A stretch of 64,000 nucleotides of DNA from Doris montereyensis (Eukaryota; Mollusca; Gastropoda; Nudibranchia; Dorididae). Below, piece after piece: positions 38,901-47,799 of the stretch. Each line of letters starts with the position of its first letter. Position 1 is the first letter of the stretch. The position numbers and the translations under genes were made by a program. The notes under the pieces were generated by a model, which saw nothing but the letters and a program-made list of their open reading frames with translations, did not search any database and had not been told where the DNA came from. Where the stretch lies: assembly GCA_037039925.1 (NCBI GenBank), contig JAXRKP010001358.1, positions 30,001 to 94,000 on the forward strand, in the 5' to 3' direction.

Positions 38901-40547
38901 TAAATGGATAACTTTAAGTTTAGTCTGTGAATTCTTTGTGCCCCATGATGACATCAAAGGCTGTTACCAAGCCACAAAGAGTAACCATATTTTGCATTTG
39001 TATGTAAGTTCTAAAAAATTCCAAGATCATTTTCATTTGAGATTTTTTTCTGCCCAAAGCACCGTTTGAGGAAAATTTAATGGTTTACCAGTCTTTGAGT
39101 AGAATATTTCATTAACCTAAACCACAACTTTCAACAGGTTTTATACCGTAGTTAAATAGTTTGAGTAGTATCGCTCATAAGCTCATCTGGTTTGAGTGGT
39201 ATCGCTATGGCAGGTTTCCTGTAGTCAAGCACACTTTCCCTATTCCGGACTCTAAACCCCCTACCCCCATTCGAGCCAAGATTAGGTCCTTTCAGCAGCT
39301 AAACCTAACGAAAATCACACTGCATGTGCCCGCACCCGACTATGCAAGTCCTCTCATCGTTGTTACCTGGGGGGTAATTGTTGAAAAATTATACTATACT
39401 TGTTATTCTATAATTGAAGAACACGAATAATTACGATATTACATTATGTGACGTGCATGATTTGATTTACCAAGATCAGTCTATCTCTCTTTAACTTTCT
39501 CCGTCTTGTGTGTGTGTCTGTCCCTCTCTTCATTTCTCCCATTTTTTTTTCTATCTTTGCGGGCCTTATTCCTGTCTGTCTATCTCTCTTTCTATCTTTT
39601 TCGATCTTCTGCATGTCTTCCCGCCCCCTCTCTATCTTTCTCAGTCTTGTGTGTGTGTCTTTGTTAGCCTTGTTTCTCTCTTTCTTGATCATGGGTGTCT
39701 CCCCCCCCCCCCGCCTCTTTCTCTCTTGATCTTGTAGACGCCCCCCCCCCCCCCCCCCTCCATCTCTCTTTCTGTCTTGGTTGTGTGTGTGTGTGTATCT
39801 GCCTCTCTCTCTGGTCGTATCAGCTTGGCAAACAATGAATGAATGAAGTTGAAAGAACAATAAACAGCGAACGAAATAGTGCGTTTACATATGGGGGAGC
39901 ACACATGCTACTATTATACTATAACTATAGTACTGAGACCTTGCTCGATGCTTTGACTATAATTGACCATACATCCAATACTTGCGACAAATAGCATTTT
40001 TATACTCTCTGCCATTCTGCAGTAAGTTATATCATTTTGATTGTAGACTAGATCTGACACTGAGGCAAGGGTCTCAAACGATTTGTGGGTGACTGTTACA
40101 AACTGTGTGTGTCAGACTGTGAGGGTGAAAACTTTTGCTATCTTGAGTATTTTAAAGCATTTGATAAAAAGTAACATATGTAAATCTATATGTTAACGAT
40201 CAATAAATCCTAACCTGGACTAAATCTGGATTATTCTAAATTAGATCTAGAGCTAGCTCTAGATATAGACCGACATCGGTACCTTCAGATTCATTCAAAT
40301 TACCATGACCTTCATAAACCGAAAGTCGAAAGTCAGAACTACTCAGTCCTAGTCGTACTAGAATCTAGCTCCAGATGTCATCAACGGCATGATGGTTTAA
40401 AAACCAATCTGATCAATAAAAAAAAAAGATCATTTTTTGTCTTTGATTTTTTATTAAAATGTGGGTTCCCTACGTTAATCAGAATCATGCAATTCTGATC
40501 CCATTTCAACTTACCTTGCGGGCTGCGGTTCGCAAAACATAAGCCAT
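14825..40547 (-). CDS. ACO2: mitochondrial aconitate hydratase (aconitase), complete 21-exon gene
   Basis: Catalyses citrate to isocitrate via cis-aconitate in the mitochondrial TCA cycle, using a [4Fe-4S] cluster. Twenty-one exons with GT/AG borders and consistent phases join to 785 residues (human is 780): 40547-40515, 38568-38500, 36131-36052, 32803-32737, 32469-32398, 32010-31891, 28074-27982, 27752-27683, 27454-27366, 26362-26213, 25961-25857, 25619-25528, 24961-24856, 23511-23354, 21413-21155, 20743-20538, 18743-18646, 18046-17953, 17683-17551, 16815-16694, 14965-14825. Cluster cysteines fall at about C388 ([11 protein letters not shown]) and C451/C454 ([11 protein letters not shown]). 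Active-site STIHCDH lies near residue 128, [10 protein letters not shown] near 195, and [15 protein letters not shown] near 668. The N-terminus ([23 protein letters not shown]) is basic and fits a mitochondrial presequence. One base is missing in exon 10, so the literal frame breaks there. Introns hold a piggyBac remnant, a tandem array, MITEs and SINEs. Confidence 0.97.
15085..15215. repeat. dispersed AATTTACCC repeat, copy
   Basis: Diverged copy (TTTACCCTGTCCGCCA, GATCTCAAAGTGAGG, AGGACCTAGCA) in ACO2 intron 20. Confidence 0.6.
16196..16388 (+). repeat. possible 3' end of a retroposon
   Basis: Ends GCCTTCTTTGGACAATAAAG followed by short ATTATTAT repeats, the type of tail seen at LINE/SINE 3' ends. 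A related TTCCTTTTGGACAAATAAAG occurs at about 24738. The body is not identified. Confidence 0.35.
16694..16815 (-). CDS. ACO2: ACO2 exon 20
   Basis: Encodes [20 protein letters not shown] and GLKDLTPGK. Acceptor CATTTTAG, donor AAG|GTAATT. Confidence 0.96.
17551..17683 (-). CDS. ACO2: ACO2 exon 19 (catalytic Ser)
   Basis: Encodes [32 protein letters not shown] and SFARIH. The GSSREH segment carries the catalytic serine and the substrate-binding Arg of the family. Acceptor ATGTCCAG, donor ATG|GTAAAC. Confidence 0.97.
17953..18046 (-). CDS. ACO2: ACO2 exon 18
   Basis: Encodes [19 protein letters not shown] then [12 protein letters not shown]. Acceptor TTATTTAG, donor AAG|GTATCC. Confidence 0.95.
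18646..18743 (-). CDS. ACO2: ACO2 exon 17
   Basis: Encodes [20 protein letters not shown] then [13 protein letters not shown]. Acceptor TCTAAAG, donor CGG|GTGAGT. Start of the swivelling C-terminal domain. Confidence 0.96.
19274..19563. mobile_element. short TTAA MITE in ACO2 intron 16
   Basis: TTAA at 19270-19273 and 19564-19567. Inverted ends are CCCCTTCGCTGCCAGGG and TCCCTTCACTGCCATGTGCC. 290 bp with no coding capacity. The interior has repeated GGGCACATAGC/GGCACATAGCATAC motifs. Confidence 0.82.
20538..20743 (-). CDS. ACO2: ACO2 exon 16
   Basis: Encodes [38 protein letters not shown] and [12 protein letters not shown]. Donor AAG|GTCAGT. The acceptor is preceded on the coding strand by a long C run and CCA repeats (20744-20777) in place of a normal T-rich tract. 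Confidence 0.96.
20744..20777 (-). promoter_or_regulatory. ACO2: poly-C / CCA acceptor tract of ACO2 intron 15
   Basis: On the coding strand a run of about 20 C is followed by CCACCACCACCACCAG and exon 16. It takes the place of the usual U-rich tract. On the other strand it is G-rich. Confidence 0.6.
21155..21413 (-). CDS. ACO2: ACO2 exon 15 (two cluster cysteines)
   Basis: The longest exon. Contains [16 protein letters not shown] (cysteines about 451 and 454), [20 protein letters not shown] and TSPEIVTAL. Acceptor TTTGTGCAG, donor GATG|GTAAAT. Confidence 0.97.
23354..23511 (-). CDS. ACO2: ACO2 exon 14 (first cluster cysteine)
   Basis: Contains [16 protein letters not shown], whose Cys (about residue 388) binds the Fe-S cluster, then [20 protein letters not shown]. 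Acceptor TTTGATAG, donor ATG|GTAAGT. Confidence 0.97.
23784..24016 (+). mobile_element. tRNA-derived SINE copy
   Basis: Starts with a tRNA-like A box (GGTGGCTGAGCGGTGAGGC). The body has CAAGAACTAGCATGGGAGTAAA, CTGCGTCAGACTAGCG and GAAACCGGGATAAGCTCCGG, shared with the other copies listed below. The B-box part is degraded. Confidence 0.75.
24856..24961 (-). CDS. ACO2: ACO2 exon 13
   Basis: Encodes [20 protein letters not shown] and [12 protein letters not shown]. Acceptor CTCTGTTAG, donor TTG|GTAAGA. Leaves in phase 1. Confidence 0.95.
25285..25410. repeat. dispersed AATTTACCC repeat, copy
   Basis: Well-preserved copy in ACO2 intron 12, ending CAGTACCCGCCAACCGC. Confidence 0.7.
25528..25619 (-). 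CDS. ACO2: ACO2 exon 12
   Basis: Encodes [20 protein letters not shown] then [10 protein letters not shown]. Acceptor CTTTCACAG, donor GAG|GTATTT. Confidence 0.95.
25857..25961 (-). CDS. ACO2: ACO2 exon 11
   Basis: Encodes [20 protein letters not shown] then [15 protein letters not shown]. Acceptor TTCAACAG, donor AGG|GTATGA. Expects an incoming phase of 1, which exon 10 supplies only if its missing base is counted. Confidence 0.96.
26213..26362 (-). CDS. ACO2: ACO2 exon 10 with a 1-base frameshift
   Basis: Acceptor GTTTGCAG, donor ACAG|GTTTGT. Reads [20 protein letters not shown] and [11 protein letters not shown], then loses frame near 26261-26265, where the coding strand has ACCGAGC and the family calls for one more G. 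One frame over, the conserved [17 protein letters not shown] end follows directly to the donor. The length is 150 nt, where 151 would restore the phase needed by exon 11. Confidence 0.93.
26579..27302. mobile_element. second pogo/Tigger-like element in ACO2 intron 9
   Basis: TA at 26577-26578 and 27303-27304. Inverted ends are CAGTGAAACCTCTCTAATCG and CAGTGGAACCTCTCTAATTG, with a subterminal GTCCCAAT repeat on both sides. 724 bp. It lies 63 bp from exon 9. Degraded frames inside are not assignable. Confidence 0.83.
27366..27454 (-). CDS. ACO2: ACO2 exon 9
   Basis: Encodes [20 protein letters not shown] then [10 protein letters not shown]. Acceptor GCATTCAG, donor AAG|GTAAGT. A pogo-like element (26579-27302) lies just beyond the donor in the next intron. 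Confidence 0.96.
27683..27752 (-). CDS. ACO2: ACO2 exon 8 (catalytic Asp/His)
   Basis: Encodes [20 protein letters not shown] then PNGG. Acceptor CCATCAG, donor GGAG|GTAAAG. The GTDSHTP motif carries active-site Asp and His. Leaves in phase 1. Confidence 0.96.
27982..28074 (-). CDS. ACO2: ACO2 exon 7
   Basis: 31 codons, [20 protein letters not shown] then GSGIIHQ. Acceptor ATTCTTCAG, donor CAA|GTTAGT. The 3.8-kb intron between exons 6 and 7 holds the 815-bp tandem array. Confidence 0.96.
28886..29045 (+). mobile_element. tRNA-derived SINE copy, internally deleted
   Basis: GTCGGTAGCTGAGTGGTTAGG A box, then a jump to the body (ACAAGCACTAGCC, CTGCGTCAGACTAGC, GAAACTGGGATATGCTCC). The B-box region is missing. 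Confidence 0.7.
29450..29625 (-). mobile_element. inverted-repeat element with tRNA-like core (copy 1, left arm mostly deleted)
   Basis: The right arm is complete and the left arm is reduced to AAGCCCCATA. The B box is intact (GGTCGCGGGTTCGATCC, minus strand) but the A-box region is shortened. An internal tandem block of a different age surrounds it. Confidence 0.65.
30206..30423 (-). mobile_element. inverted-repeat element with tRNA-like core (copy 2 in array)
   Basis: Arms of about 65 bp at 30206-30271 and 30358-30423 are imperfect inverted copies (AAGCCCCATAGGAA, CAAGGAATAGGCAG, ATCCNGGCC in the same order). The 85-nt core on the minus strand resembles a tRNA: A box TTAGCTCGGTTGGTAGCAC and B box GGTCGCGGGTTTGACAC. 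It could be a tRNA-derived SINE captured in a foldback element. Confidence 0.75.
31021..31238 (-). mobile_element. inverted-repeat element with tRNA-like core (copy 3 in array)
   Basis: Near-identical to the 30206-30423 copy, one tandem unit further right, with both arms and the same A and B boxes. Confidence 0.75.
31891..32010 (-). CDS. ACO2: ACO2 exon 6 (active-site His)
   Basis: 40 codons from [11 protein letters not shown] to QDLKRAK; acceptor TTAACCAG, donor AAG|GTAATG. Contains the [12 protein letters not shown] active-site segment (His about residue 128). Confidence 0.96.
32398..32469 (-). CDS. ACO2: ACO2 exon 5
   Basis: Acceptor TTTGCAG, donor CAG|GTAATG. 24 codons with [19 protein letters not shown] and D of this segment line the active-site cleft in the family. 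Confidence 0.95.
32737..32803 (-). CDS. ACO2: ACO2 exon 4
   Basis: Acceptor TTTTGCAG, donor CAG|GTTAGC. Encodes [19 protein letters not shown], a hallmark of mitochondrial aconitase. Confidence 0.95.
33222..35462 (-). mobile_element. decayed piggyBac transposon in ACO2 intron 3, TTAA target duplication
   Basis: TTAA flanks both ends (33218-33221 and 35463-35466). The element ends are imperfect inverted repeats (CCCTTTGAGACC and CCCTTTGGGGCC). The 2241-bp body carries a piggyBac-like transposase on the minus strand. It is same-sense with ACO2. Confidence 0.93.
33388..35280 (-). pseudogene. piggyBac-like transposase, broken
   Basis: DDE cut-and-paste transposase remnant. Order: an acidic, Ser-rich N-terminus (34924-35280); the DDE_Tnp_1_7-type domain with [27 protein letters not shown] and the first catalytic Asp in [10 protein letters not shown] (34369-34908); the second Asp in [12 protein letters not shown] (34069-34350); then [19 protein letters not shown] and a family-typical region near 33880-33900. 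The C-terminus has a cysteine-rich zinc-binding tail ([23 protein letters not shown]; 33388-33825). Breaks seen: in-frame stops at about 34924 and 34366, a frame change near 34080, a further stop near 34015, and a one-base contraction in a G run near 33880. Not functional as sequenced. Confidence 0.9.
35640..35885 (-). mobile_element. tRNA-derived SINE copy beside the piggyBac element
   Basis: Minus strand: GGCCTAGTGGTTAGG A box, CCTAGGTTTGAATCC B box, then the family body ending GAAACCGGGATGAGCTC. Confidence 0.7.
36052..36131 (-). CDS. ACO2: ACO2 exon 3
   Basis: Acceptor CCCCCAG, donor AAAG|GTATGATG. Encodes [15 protein letters not shown] and NVKIVKER, the first strongly conserved segment of the mature enzyme. 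Leaves in phase 2. Confidence 0.93.
36580..37266. mobile_element. non-autonomous TTAA (piggyBac-like) element in ACO2 intron 2
   Basis: TTAA at 36576-36579 and 37267-37270. The ends are inverted repeats starting CTCAYTCACTACCA. A small open stretch at 36813-37028 reads an acidic repeat ([11 protein letters not shown]) but no transposase domain. Its interior differs from the 33222-35462 element, so it belongs to a different subfamily. Confidence 0.8.
37271..38499. other. ACO2 intron 2 remainder, unidentified
   Basis: The segment 37980-38410 is richer in GC (CCGGCATTCCGCC, CTTCCCGGCAGATGCCGGG) and may be an old repeat. No ends were found. Confidence 0.35.
38500..38568 (-). CDS. ACO2: ACO2 exon 2 (presequence continued)
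   Basis: Acceptor AATTTCAG and donor GCT|GTAAGT. 23 codons including [18 protein letters not shown], the region around the expected presequence cleavage. Phase 0 at both ends. Confidence 0.85.
39478..39815. repeat. pyrimidine-rich low-complexity region
   Basis: Alternating CTCTTTCTATCTTT, GTCTTGTGTGTGTGTCT and poly-C runs (39699-39711, 39740-39758). It looks like an old, decayed tandem of about 100-bp units. Confidence 0.7.
40515..40547 (-). CDS. ACO2: ACO2 exon 1 (start codon, presequence)
   Basis: ATG at 40547-40545, 11 codons reading [11 protein letters not shown], then donor AAG|GTAAGT. Arg-rich with no acidic residue, as expected for the start of a mitochondrial targeting peptide. Ends in phase 0, matching exon 2. 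This start is chosen because it is the only ATG in frame next to a good donor. Confidence 0.8.
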
Positions 40548-40784
40548 GTTTGACAGGGACACTAGGAATGATGTCTACACACCTTACATGTATTTTTATT
40601 CAGAAGAGCTCAGTGATAGATTTATCTCCCTTAACGCATGAATTTAATTTGATTTACACTAAGCATCCTTACTACATTACTTATTATGGAGGCCCAGGAT
40701 TTACTCATATCCACAACCAATGTGATCTCTGGGTTTTTGGTAAGATTTTTATTTTATTTTACCCAGACTACCTGTAAACAACCA

Positions 40785-41013
40785 AGGGAACTTTAACGTG
40801 CATAGAGGTGTATTCTGCGCACGGGATCTCGTTTTTATCGTCCGTCTTCGATGGGACTAAGCATCGATCCACCTACCTGGACCGGGGGGGGGGGGGGGGG
40901 GTAGTTTTTACTCGTAAAAACTCGGGAACTAGTTTCAATCGTTGGCGGGGCTTGAACCCACGACCTTTGGGTTGAGAGGTCGACACCTTGCCTCTGGACT
41001 ACCGAGTCCCCAT
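40785..41013 (-). mobile_element. second family of tRNA-derived SINE, upstream of ACO2
   Basis: Minus strand: GGACTCGGTAGTCCAGAGG A-box-like start, GGTCGTGGGTTCAAGCCC B box, a body with GGTAGGTGGATCGATGCTTA, and the tail CACGTTAAAGTTCCCTTGG. Interrupted by a run of about 17 G (plus strand, 40886-40902). It lies about 240 bp upstream of the ACO2 start codon. Confidence 0.7.
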
Positions 41014-41781
41014 TAGCCTAGATTTAGATGTTTTCGTTGGTGATTGTCTTCTTGTTTTTATGTTTGTTTCTGTGTCTGTCTGTTATTAACATTACTCAAA
41101 AACGTGTTATCGGATTTTGATGACATTTTCAGGATAGGTCGAAAATGATACAAATAACAATGTATAGACGGCTGAGATTGGAGGGGGGGGGGCGTTCCGA
41201 GTCACCATTTGGATCCAGGAACTTTTTGTTGTGAGTAGCCTAAGCCTACATCATTCTTTGTTGGGTTTTTTCCTTGTAAAATAGGGTCATTTTAAGCATT
41301 TGCGCATGTAATTCAACAATGAAAATCCTAGTGAGCGACCTTGGTGAAGATATGTGCACTGTAAACGAACACGCTTCAAAGCACATTATAACGTCTTTGA
41401 TTGTTTGTTGTTTTGTGTGTAAGTGTGTGTGTTTTGATACTTTTTCTTTCAATTGTTTTCTTCTTTTCTTTTAATTTATTGTTATTTTTCTATTTGTTTT
41501 GTTTCGGGGTTTGTTTGGGGGTTTTTGTTAGGTAATATTGTTATGGGTTGAAATTTGCATTCAGTTTTATCTTAATGTGTTTGATGTTTTTAATCTTCTT
41601 GTTAATGTGTCGAAGACTGGCTTCCAGATTTCAGCGCGCTCAACGCGTTTGATAATAGCCTACGCCTAATGAATTGAATACGTCAAAATGATGTGGATTT
41701 TTATTTTTATTTTTTTTAAAGCTGATCCTATTGAGCCACAAAGATGCATCGTGCAATCAGATTGACGTGTTTAATTTACAA

Positions 41782-41985
<204 letters not shown>

Positions 41986-43099
41986 ATGGGGGGGGTTCCT
42001 TGGTGTTATAATTGAATATAACTTCAGATGAGCTCTTGTGGTGTTAATAGGCTACATTCATAACCCGCAGACCAGTGCAACCTGAAAGCAAAAAAGTCCT
42101 GTCTCTTTATTAAAACATACACATCAATATTATTTAGGCTTATGGTGATGGCTTAAAGGATTATCACGGCAGCAATTTAGTATTACATTGTAGGCCTACC
42201 ATATACGGTACTTTTAGTTAGTAACACAATGACAGTGAGATGTGATTTCATTCCTCCAGTATTTGTCCCTTCTCTCTTGCCCAGTCTTTCTCTTCCTTTT
42301 TGTTTCTTTAGCATGAGTAATGAGTATATTATTAATATCAATTATAGATATGATGTAGGGTTAGGCTACTCCCGTTTTCACATGAAAACGTCCGCTCATT
42401 CATCCCAGTCAAAGATGTCAGGAAAGGGTGGCAACATAGGACAGGACAACAAGTGACAGTGACATTAGGTAGAACCCCCGAGATTCAATCTGTAATAAGA
42501 TTTTTTAAAATTATTATCTTAAAGTTCCACAACTGGAACATACAATAAATCTAGATCTAGATATTGTAGCCTAGATGTTTAGACAGTTTTGATCATCAAC
42601 GTAAAGGCATTTTGCGGAAAATTGAAAAAGATGGGTTGTTGTGAATGTGATGTCTATTATTCGTGTATTATGTTTATAAAACCTAGAGAATCGAGACATT
42701 AGATATAAAATCTATCACATAAATCTATATCTTAACTTAGACGTCTATCATCAGAAAAAATACCTTCTTTTTTTTTTTAGCGTAAGCTTACACTTATCTA
42801 TTAAGACCTAGATTCTGCTTGCGTTGTTTGTTTTTTCTTCCCTCTCAAGTTGAATATCCCCTAGTGCACAAAGCGTACATTACAGAAATGTGCACGATGC
42901 ATACAACAAACAGCCAGGTCACCGAAATCCATCCTTTACCTTCCAGACGTATCCTTCCTTGCATTGGAATATCTAACAAACGGTATCTTTCCACCCCACC
43001 CCCACCCCCCCCCCCCCATTGTCAGCTTTTCGGGTTTTTTTAAATTTGATATACATTTGTACTTTTCATACCTTTAGTGCAAATTTTTGCCTTCATTGT

Positions 43100-43545
<446 letters not shown>

Positions 43546-43546
43546 G

Positions 43547-43674
43547 ACAAAGGCTGCAAACGCAGTGGCTTCACTGTCCCACCACCTTCCCCTGGCGATT
43601 TTGGAAGAGTAAATATCGCAATCGAAGTACCTCATTACTTGAGACACAAGTGTGACCGATTACACCATAACAAG
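43547..43674 (+). other. open, splice-flanked segment after the (CT)n tract, unrecognised
   Basis: CTCTCCAG at the end of the (CT)n tract gives a perfect-looking acceptor, and AACAAG|GTAGGC at 43675 a donor. Between them one frame stays open, including GFTVPPPSPGDFGRVNIA and IEVPHYLRHKCDRLHHNK. The peptide is not repetitive. I do not recognise it and see no neighbouring exon. Confidence 0.25.
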
Positions 43675-44078
43675 GTAGGCACAGCGTGCTGGTCTATGAA
43701 ATATTTTGATGGATGGTCTGAAAATACAGATATGTTGAGGCTCATCGCTAAAAGGAAGAAAAGTTAAAATTGGTAAAAGAAAATTTAGTGCAAAATTTTT
43801 CAGAACCAATTTTTTACAGTGCTGTAATTACTATAACTATAAAATCACAGTAGGTAGATAAAAATCTTGCGCGCTTTTGCGACGTGCGATTCGTCAGTTA
43901 GGTTTAAAAAGTCAATTCTAGGAATGAAGCAAATCACTATCAATGCAGAGAAGTGCCAGTAAATCAAGATATAGTTAACCCATTACTGATTGTTTAACAT
44001 CTTTAATTATTCCTAGTTGCGAAAAAGAGCGTTTCCCTGAGCAGTTCGCAGCCATTAGAGATAAATAAATTCGGAATG

Positions 44079-45260
44079 TTAGTTCCGTGTCTGGAAATGT
44101 ATGATAACTCCAGTAGTGTGCAGCATTTGAAACATCACCTGGGCGCTTCCAGTTGGTACTGTTTCATTAGGTCTCTGTTCTTTATACAGTACATGTACCA
44201 GCATATATACATTGATAAAATTCTGCTGTGAAATCGGTAGACAACTGCTTCGAATGCCCATCAAGTCTTGAAATACACGGGTACCAACTTCGATATCTTC
44301 ATGAGACATAGTCATACTCAGTCAAAACACCAAACCTTTGCAGCATCATGGAATATGCATCGATATGCTGCTACCTACCACAGCAATCACTACCTGCTCC
44401 TCATAATAGTCAAACTTATCTCGGCATTCATCCAAGAATTTATCCAAGCTCTGCAGAAGAACAATAGCTGGTGTTAATTCTATGGCGGAACTTGAAGTAA
44501 CTTGCTACTGCGGTTGAAGTGCTGCAAAATGTAATTTTAAAGTTCGCACATTAGGGCAGTTTCAATGGTGTCCAGGCGTTTGGCCAATCCATTTGCTTCA
44601 TTTCGTATGCTGCCATTCTGAGTAGCATCCCCAGCAATTGTCCGGAGAACACATTGATTGAAACTGGGGCTACCTTCTGAAAACTGCTTCAGTGACATCA
44701 GCTCGAGCAGACCATCGAGTATCCTATGGGTGCTTAGAAACAAAGCATTCAGGTTGCTCTCCTATATGGGTCATCAGGACACCCCAATGATGCATAGATG
44801 TTAAAAAGAATTAATACAGGCCCTATGATAATTTAATAAGATTAAACTGCTTCAATGCAATAATCCATAGCTGACTGACCATCTAGATTCAACAAAGAGT
44901 GGGCAGCGCAAGGAATATTAATCCACTAAACTATTCTCATTTTCGAAATTCGCTGCATACCAGTGTGAATATCAGAAATATTGCCGACATTATCATATTA
45001 TATCTCACGGCTTTTTTGAAGATGATGTCTTAATCTAACAAGTATTGAAGCAAAGTGTCAGCAAGACTCTTCTCTGTGTGACTGGAGACATTGATGAATG
45101 AATATCAGGAAGCGTTCCAAAAGTTGATGATCGGTAATAGATCAAATGGACATAACGAAGAATGATGTTTATCTGGTCTATATGGGTAATATCTGGAGTG
45201 GAATCCACTGAAACTACCGTGACATTGCAATCTCATCCTTGAGGAGACCTATGACTTATC
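44079..45260 (-). pseudogene. hAT / ZMYM1-like transposase remnant
   Basis: Minus-strand pieces in order: VTVVSVDSTPDITHIDQI (near 45190-45230), RYVH, then a badly broken DDE-core region (near 44890-45130), QSAMDYCIEA (near 44860-44890), LKQFSEGSPSFNQCVLRTI and SIRNEANGLAKRLDTIETAL (44537-44743), and a C-terminal piece at 44079-44315. The order fits the hAT-superfamily transposases annotated as zinc finger MYM-type 1-like. Multiple stops and shifts show it is dead. No clear terminal repeats were found. Confidence 0.7.
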
Positions 45261-47041
45261 ATGGCAAACATTATCTTCACAGATTGTTTTTTTTGACAAC
45301 TATAAAGTGTGACCACAGCCGTAATTAAAAACTGGCATGAGTATGGATGCACTGTGATAAAAATAAATTTTATTGCCCAATCAGTTCCAAGGTGCTCAAA
45401 TAAATACTGTTGTCTCTGGAGCCAACAGTTTCATTACGACTTCAAAGAGCCAAACCTCTCTCACAGAGAAAATGAATTTCTGCAACACAACATCACAGAA
45501 CATTTTTCAACAGTCAACCCATTGTCAGGCAACACAGAGCATGAAAAAGCTTTCAAGAACAAATACGTAAATTAAGAAAATTGCCATTTGTTTACATGAA
45601 AATAAAGGAAAGCATTTTGCCATGTCCTTATTATAATTATTCAACAAATTTTACCTTTTTTTTGTGGTCTGAATTTTTGGCTGGCCCTAAGGCATGTGCC
45701 TTATTTGCCTTGGGGCCTGATTCCATGAATCATATCCGATACGTGATATGACCGTATAGTGGGTGAAAAACCTGTCACCGCAGAAAATTGCGGCCACAAA
45801 TGGCAAATCACGGCCGCAATTTTTCAACTTTTCATAATAAATCGTTTTCCCCTCAATTTTTTCCCACTCTGTTGGTATAATTTAAATTGAATTTGAAATA
45901 TATATTTTTAATATGACCTCTCTTTGATGAAACAAGACTGGCGGATAAAGTTTTTTCTTCTTCTCCCATTGCCAGCACACTATCAGTATATATCCTAACC
46001 TCTAAAGCCAAACCTAAACAGAGAAGAGTCCTTTATAGTCTAGTCCTAGTCCATAGTACTGTCATACTCGTAGCAAAGAAATGAAGCCAACGATCATAGT
46101 AGTCTTTAAACGATCATACTCATACAGACCTAATTCTTTCATTATCTCGATCAACAAAAAATGCCATTTATTTAACATAAAAATAGTGCACAGAGTAAAG
46201 ATTTGTTAAATTGAAATTTTCCCCATCCACCATGTGCAGTGGACTCATGTGAGTGGCAGCAATCATTTCTGCATAGTTTGCAACCTCGTGCTGGACTACG
46301 CTTGAAAGAATCGTTGGTGGAGGCCAACTCTAAAATGGAAAATAATTAAAAGGCTTTGAAAAGGGCAAAAAAGGAGGTGACAGGAGACCAGCAGCATAAA
46401 AACCAAACAAACAAAAAAAACAAAACAAAACAAAGCATCCCCCCCCCAAACAAAACAACAACCCCACAACGAAACAAAACAAAAAAAACACAAGAATCTG
46501 AAAAATGTTCCATTAACAAAAATCAAGAGATCCAAAGAATCTCTTGGTCAAAGATTTAGAAAAGTGTCTGGGGGTATCCCAGCAACCTGACCTGACAACT
46601 GACAGTCTTTTGAAACGGTGGCAACTCAGATGTTTCAGAGCTAGCACAATGTCCTAGAAAATACACGTCTGAACCCAGCTGATGCAGAGAGGAGCATCTT
46701 AATTTACAATCTTTGTCTTTTCTGAGAGGAGAAGAAGCCTCAATGAAGAAAACTTAAAAGTATTGGTATTAGTGTTTTTGTATACAACTTTATTATCTAT
46801 GACTCTTTTGGTGTGAACATGTTATTTTCTCCCTTTAATTTTATTTCGTGGAGAGGAAAGAATATTTTTGTGCACGTTAAAAAATTTAAAAAATGATGGC
46901 AAATTTTAGTGTTATTTTAAATCAAAATCATAATGAGTTTGCTATGCTAGTGAGAGGGAAAGTGGTATATTTTAGTCGCTAGATAATTGCACATTTACAA
47001 CTCCACTGTTTGGACAAATGCATGCTGACAGTGGGTGACAT
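45261..47041. other. intergenic stretch between ACO2 and the saposin-like gene
   Basis: No gene seen. Contains a fragment of the AATTTACCC repeat (about 46215-46265) and an A-rich stretch of AACAAAAC repeats (46395-46495). Confidence 0.5.
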
Positions 47042-47320
47042 TCTTGTTTGATTTGATGAATAAATATCTATAAATGCACATCAGGTATGCATCATTGCAT
47101 GCTCAAAACTAATAGAACATGACAGCATTTGTGGAATAATTGCCCTTTATGAACAAACTGCAACAACAAACAAGGAAAAAATTCTTGTTTGGTTTGATGA
47201 ATAAGAGAGATCTATAAATGCAAATCAGGTATGCATCATTGCAGCTCAAAACTAATAGAACATGACAGCATTTGTGGAATAAGAGCCCTTTATGAAAAAA
47301 AGCAACAACAAAAAAGGGAG
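47042..47320. repeat. ~142-bp tandem duplication
   Basis: TTGATGAATAA, TCAGGTATGCATCATTGCA and AACATGACAGCATTTGTGG occur twice in the same order (about 47042-47183 and 47184-47320). The copies are about 90% alike. Confidence 0.85.
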
Positions 47321-47799
47321 AGAGAATGTGTCTAGATGGGAACACCCTTGGCACACGCATGTAGGTATAACCAGTGGTGTCATCACCTTGCTCAGAGATG
47401 CATGCTGGCTGCACATCTCGCCGGAGCCTACTGTGTCTCCATAAAACAGCCTCGCATGTCACCAACTCACAGGATGATTACTATTGAAATTTGAAAACAA
47501 GAACAAAAAACAAAACAAAAAATGTAATCACCCAAAACACACGTGTTGTTATGTCTCTATACACAATCTGTCCTGTCGCGTCACCTTAACGCCAACGGGA
47601 GTAGAGGATACAATTATACCCACTTACAGGAGTCACTTGGGCAACTTCCAACAACTGGACGGTAAGTGTAATTGCACACTTTTCTTTTCTCCCAAACAGT
47701 GTGCAATTATCAAGCAACTACTGTTTAAAGTTGGTGGTGATCTACACACAAACAACAAATACATCAAGAGAAAAGAAAATCATTGAATAAAAATTAAAA

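Noticed and set aside
39161..39430. 89-codon + strand frame antisense to ACO2 intron 1
   Set aside because: Somewhat higher GC, but no family match, no splice signals and no second exon.
47109..47465. 118-codon minus-strand frame
   Set aside because: It overlaps the 142-bp tandem duplication and matches no known family.
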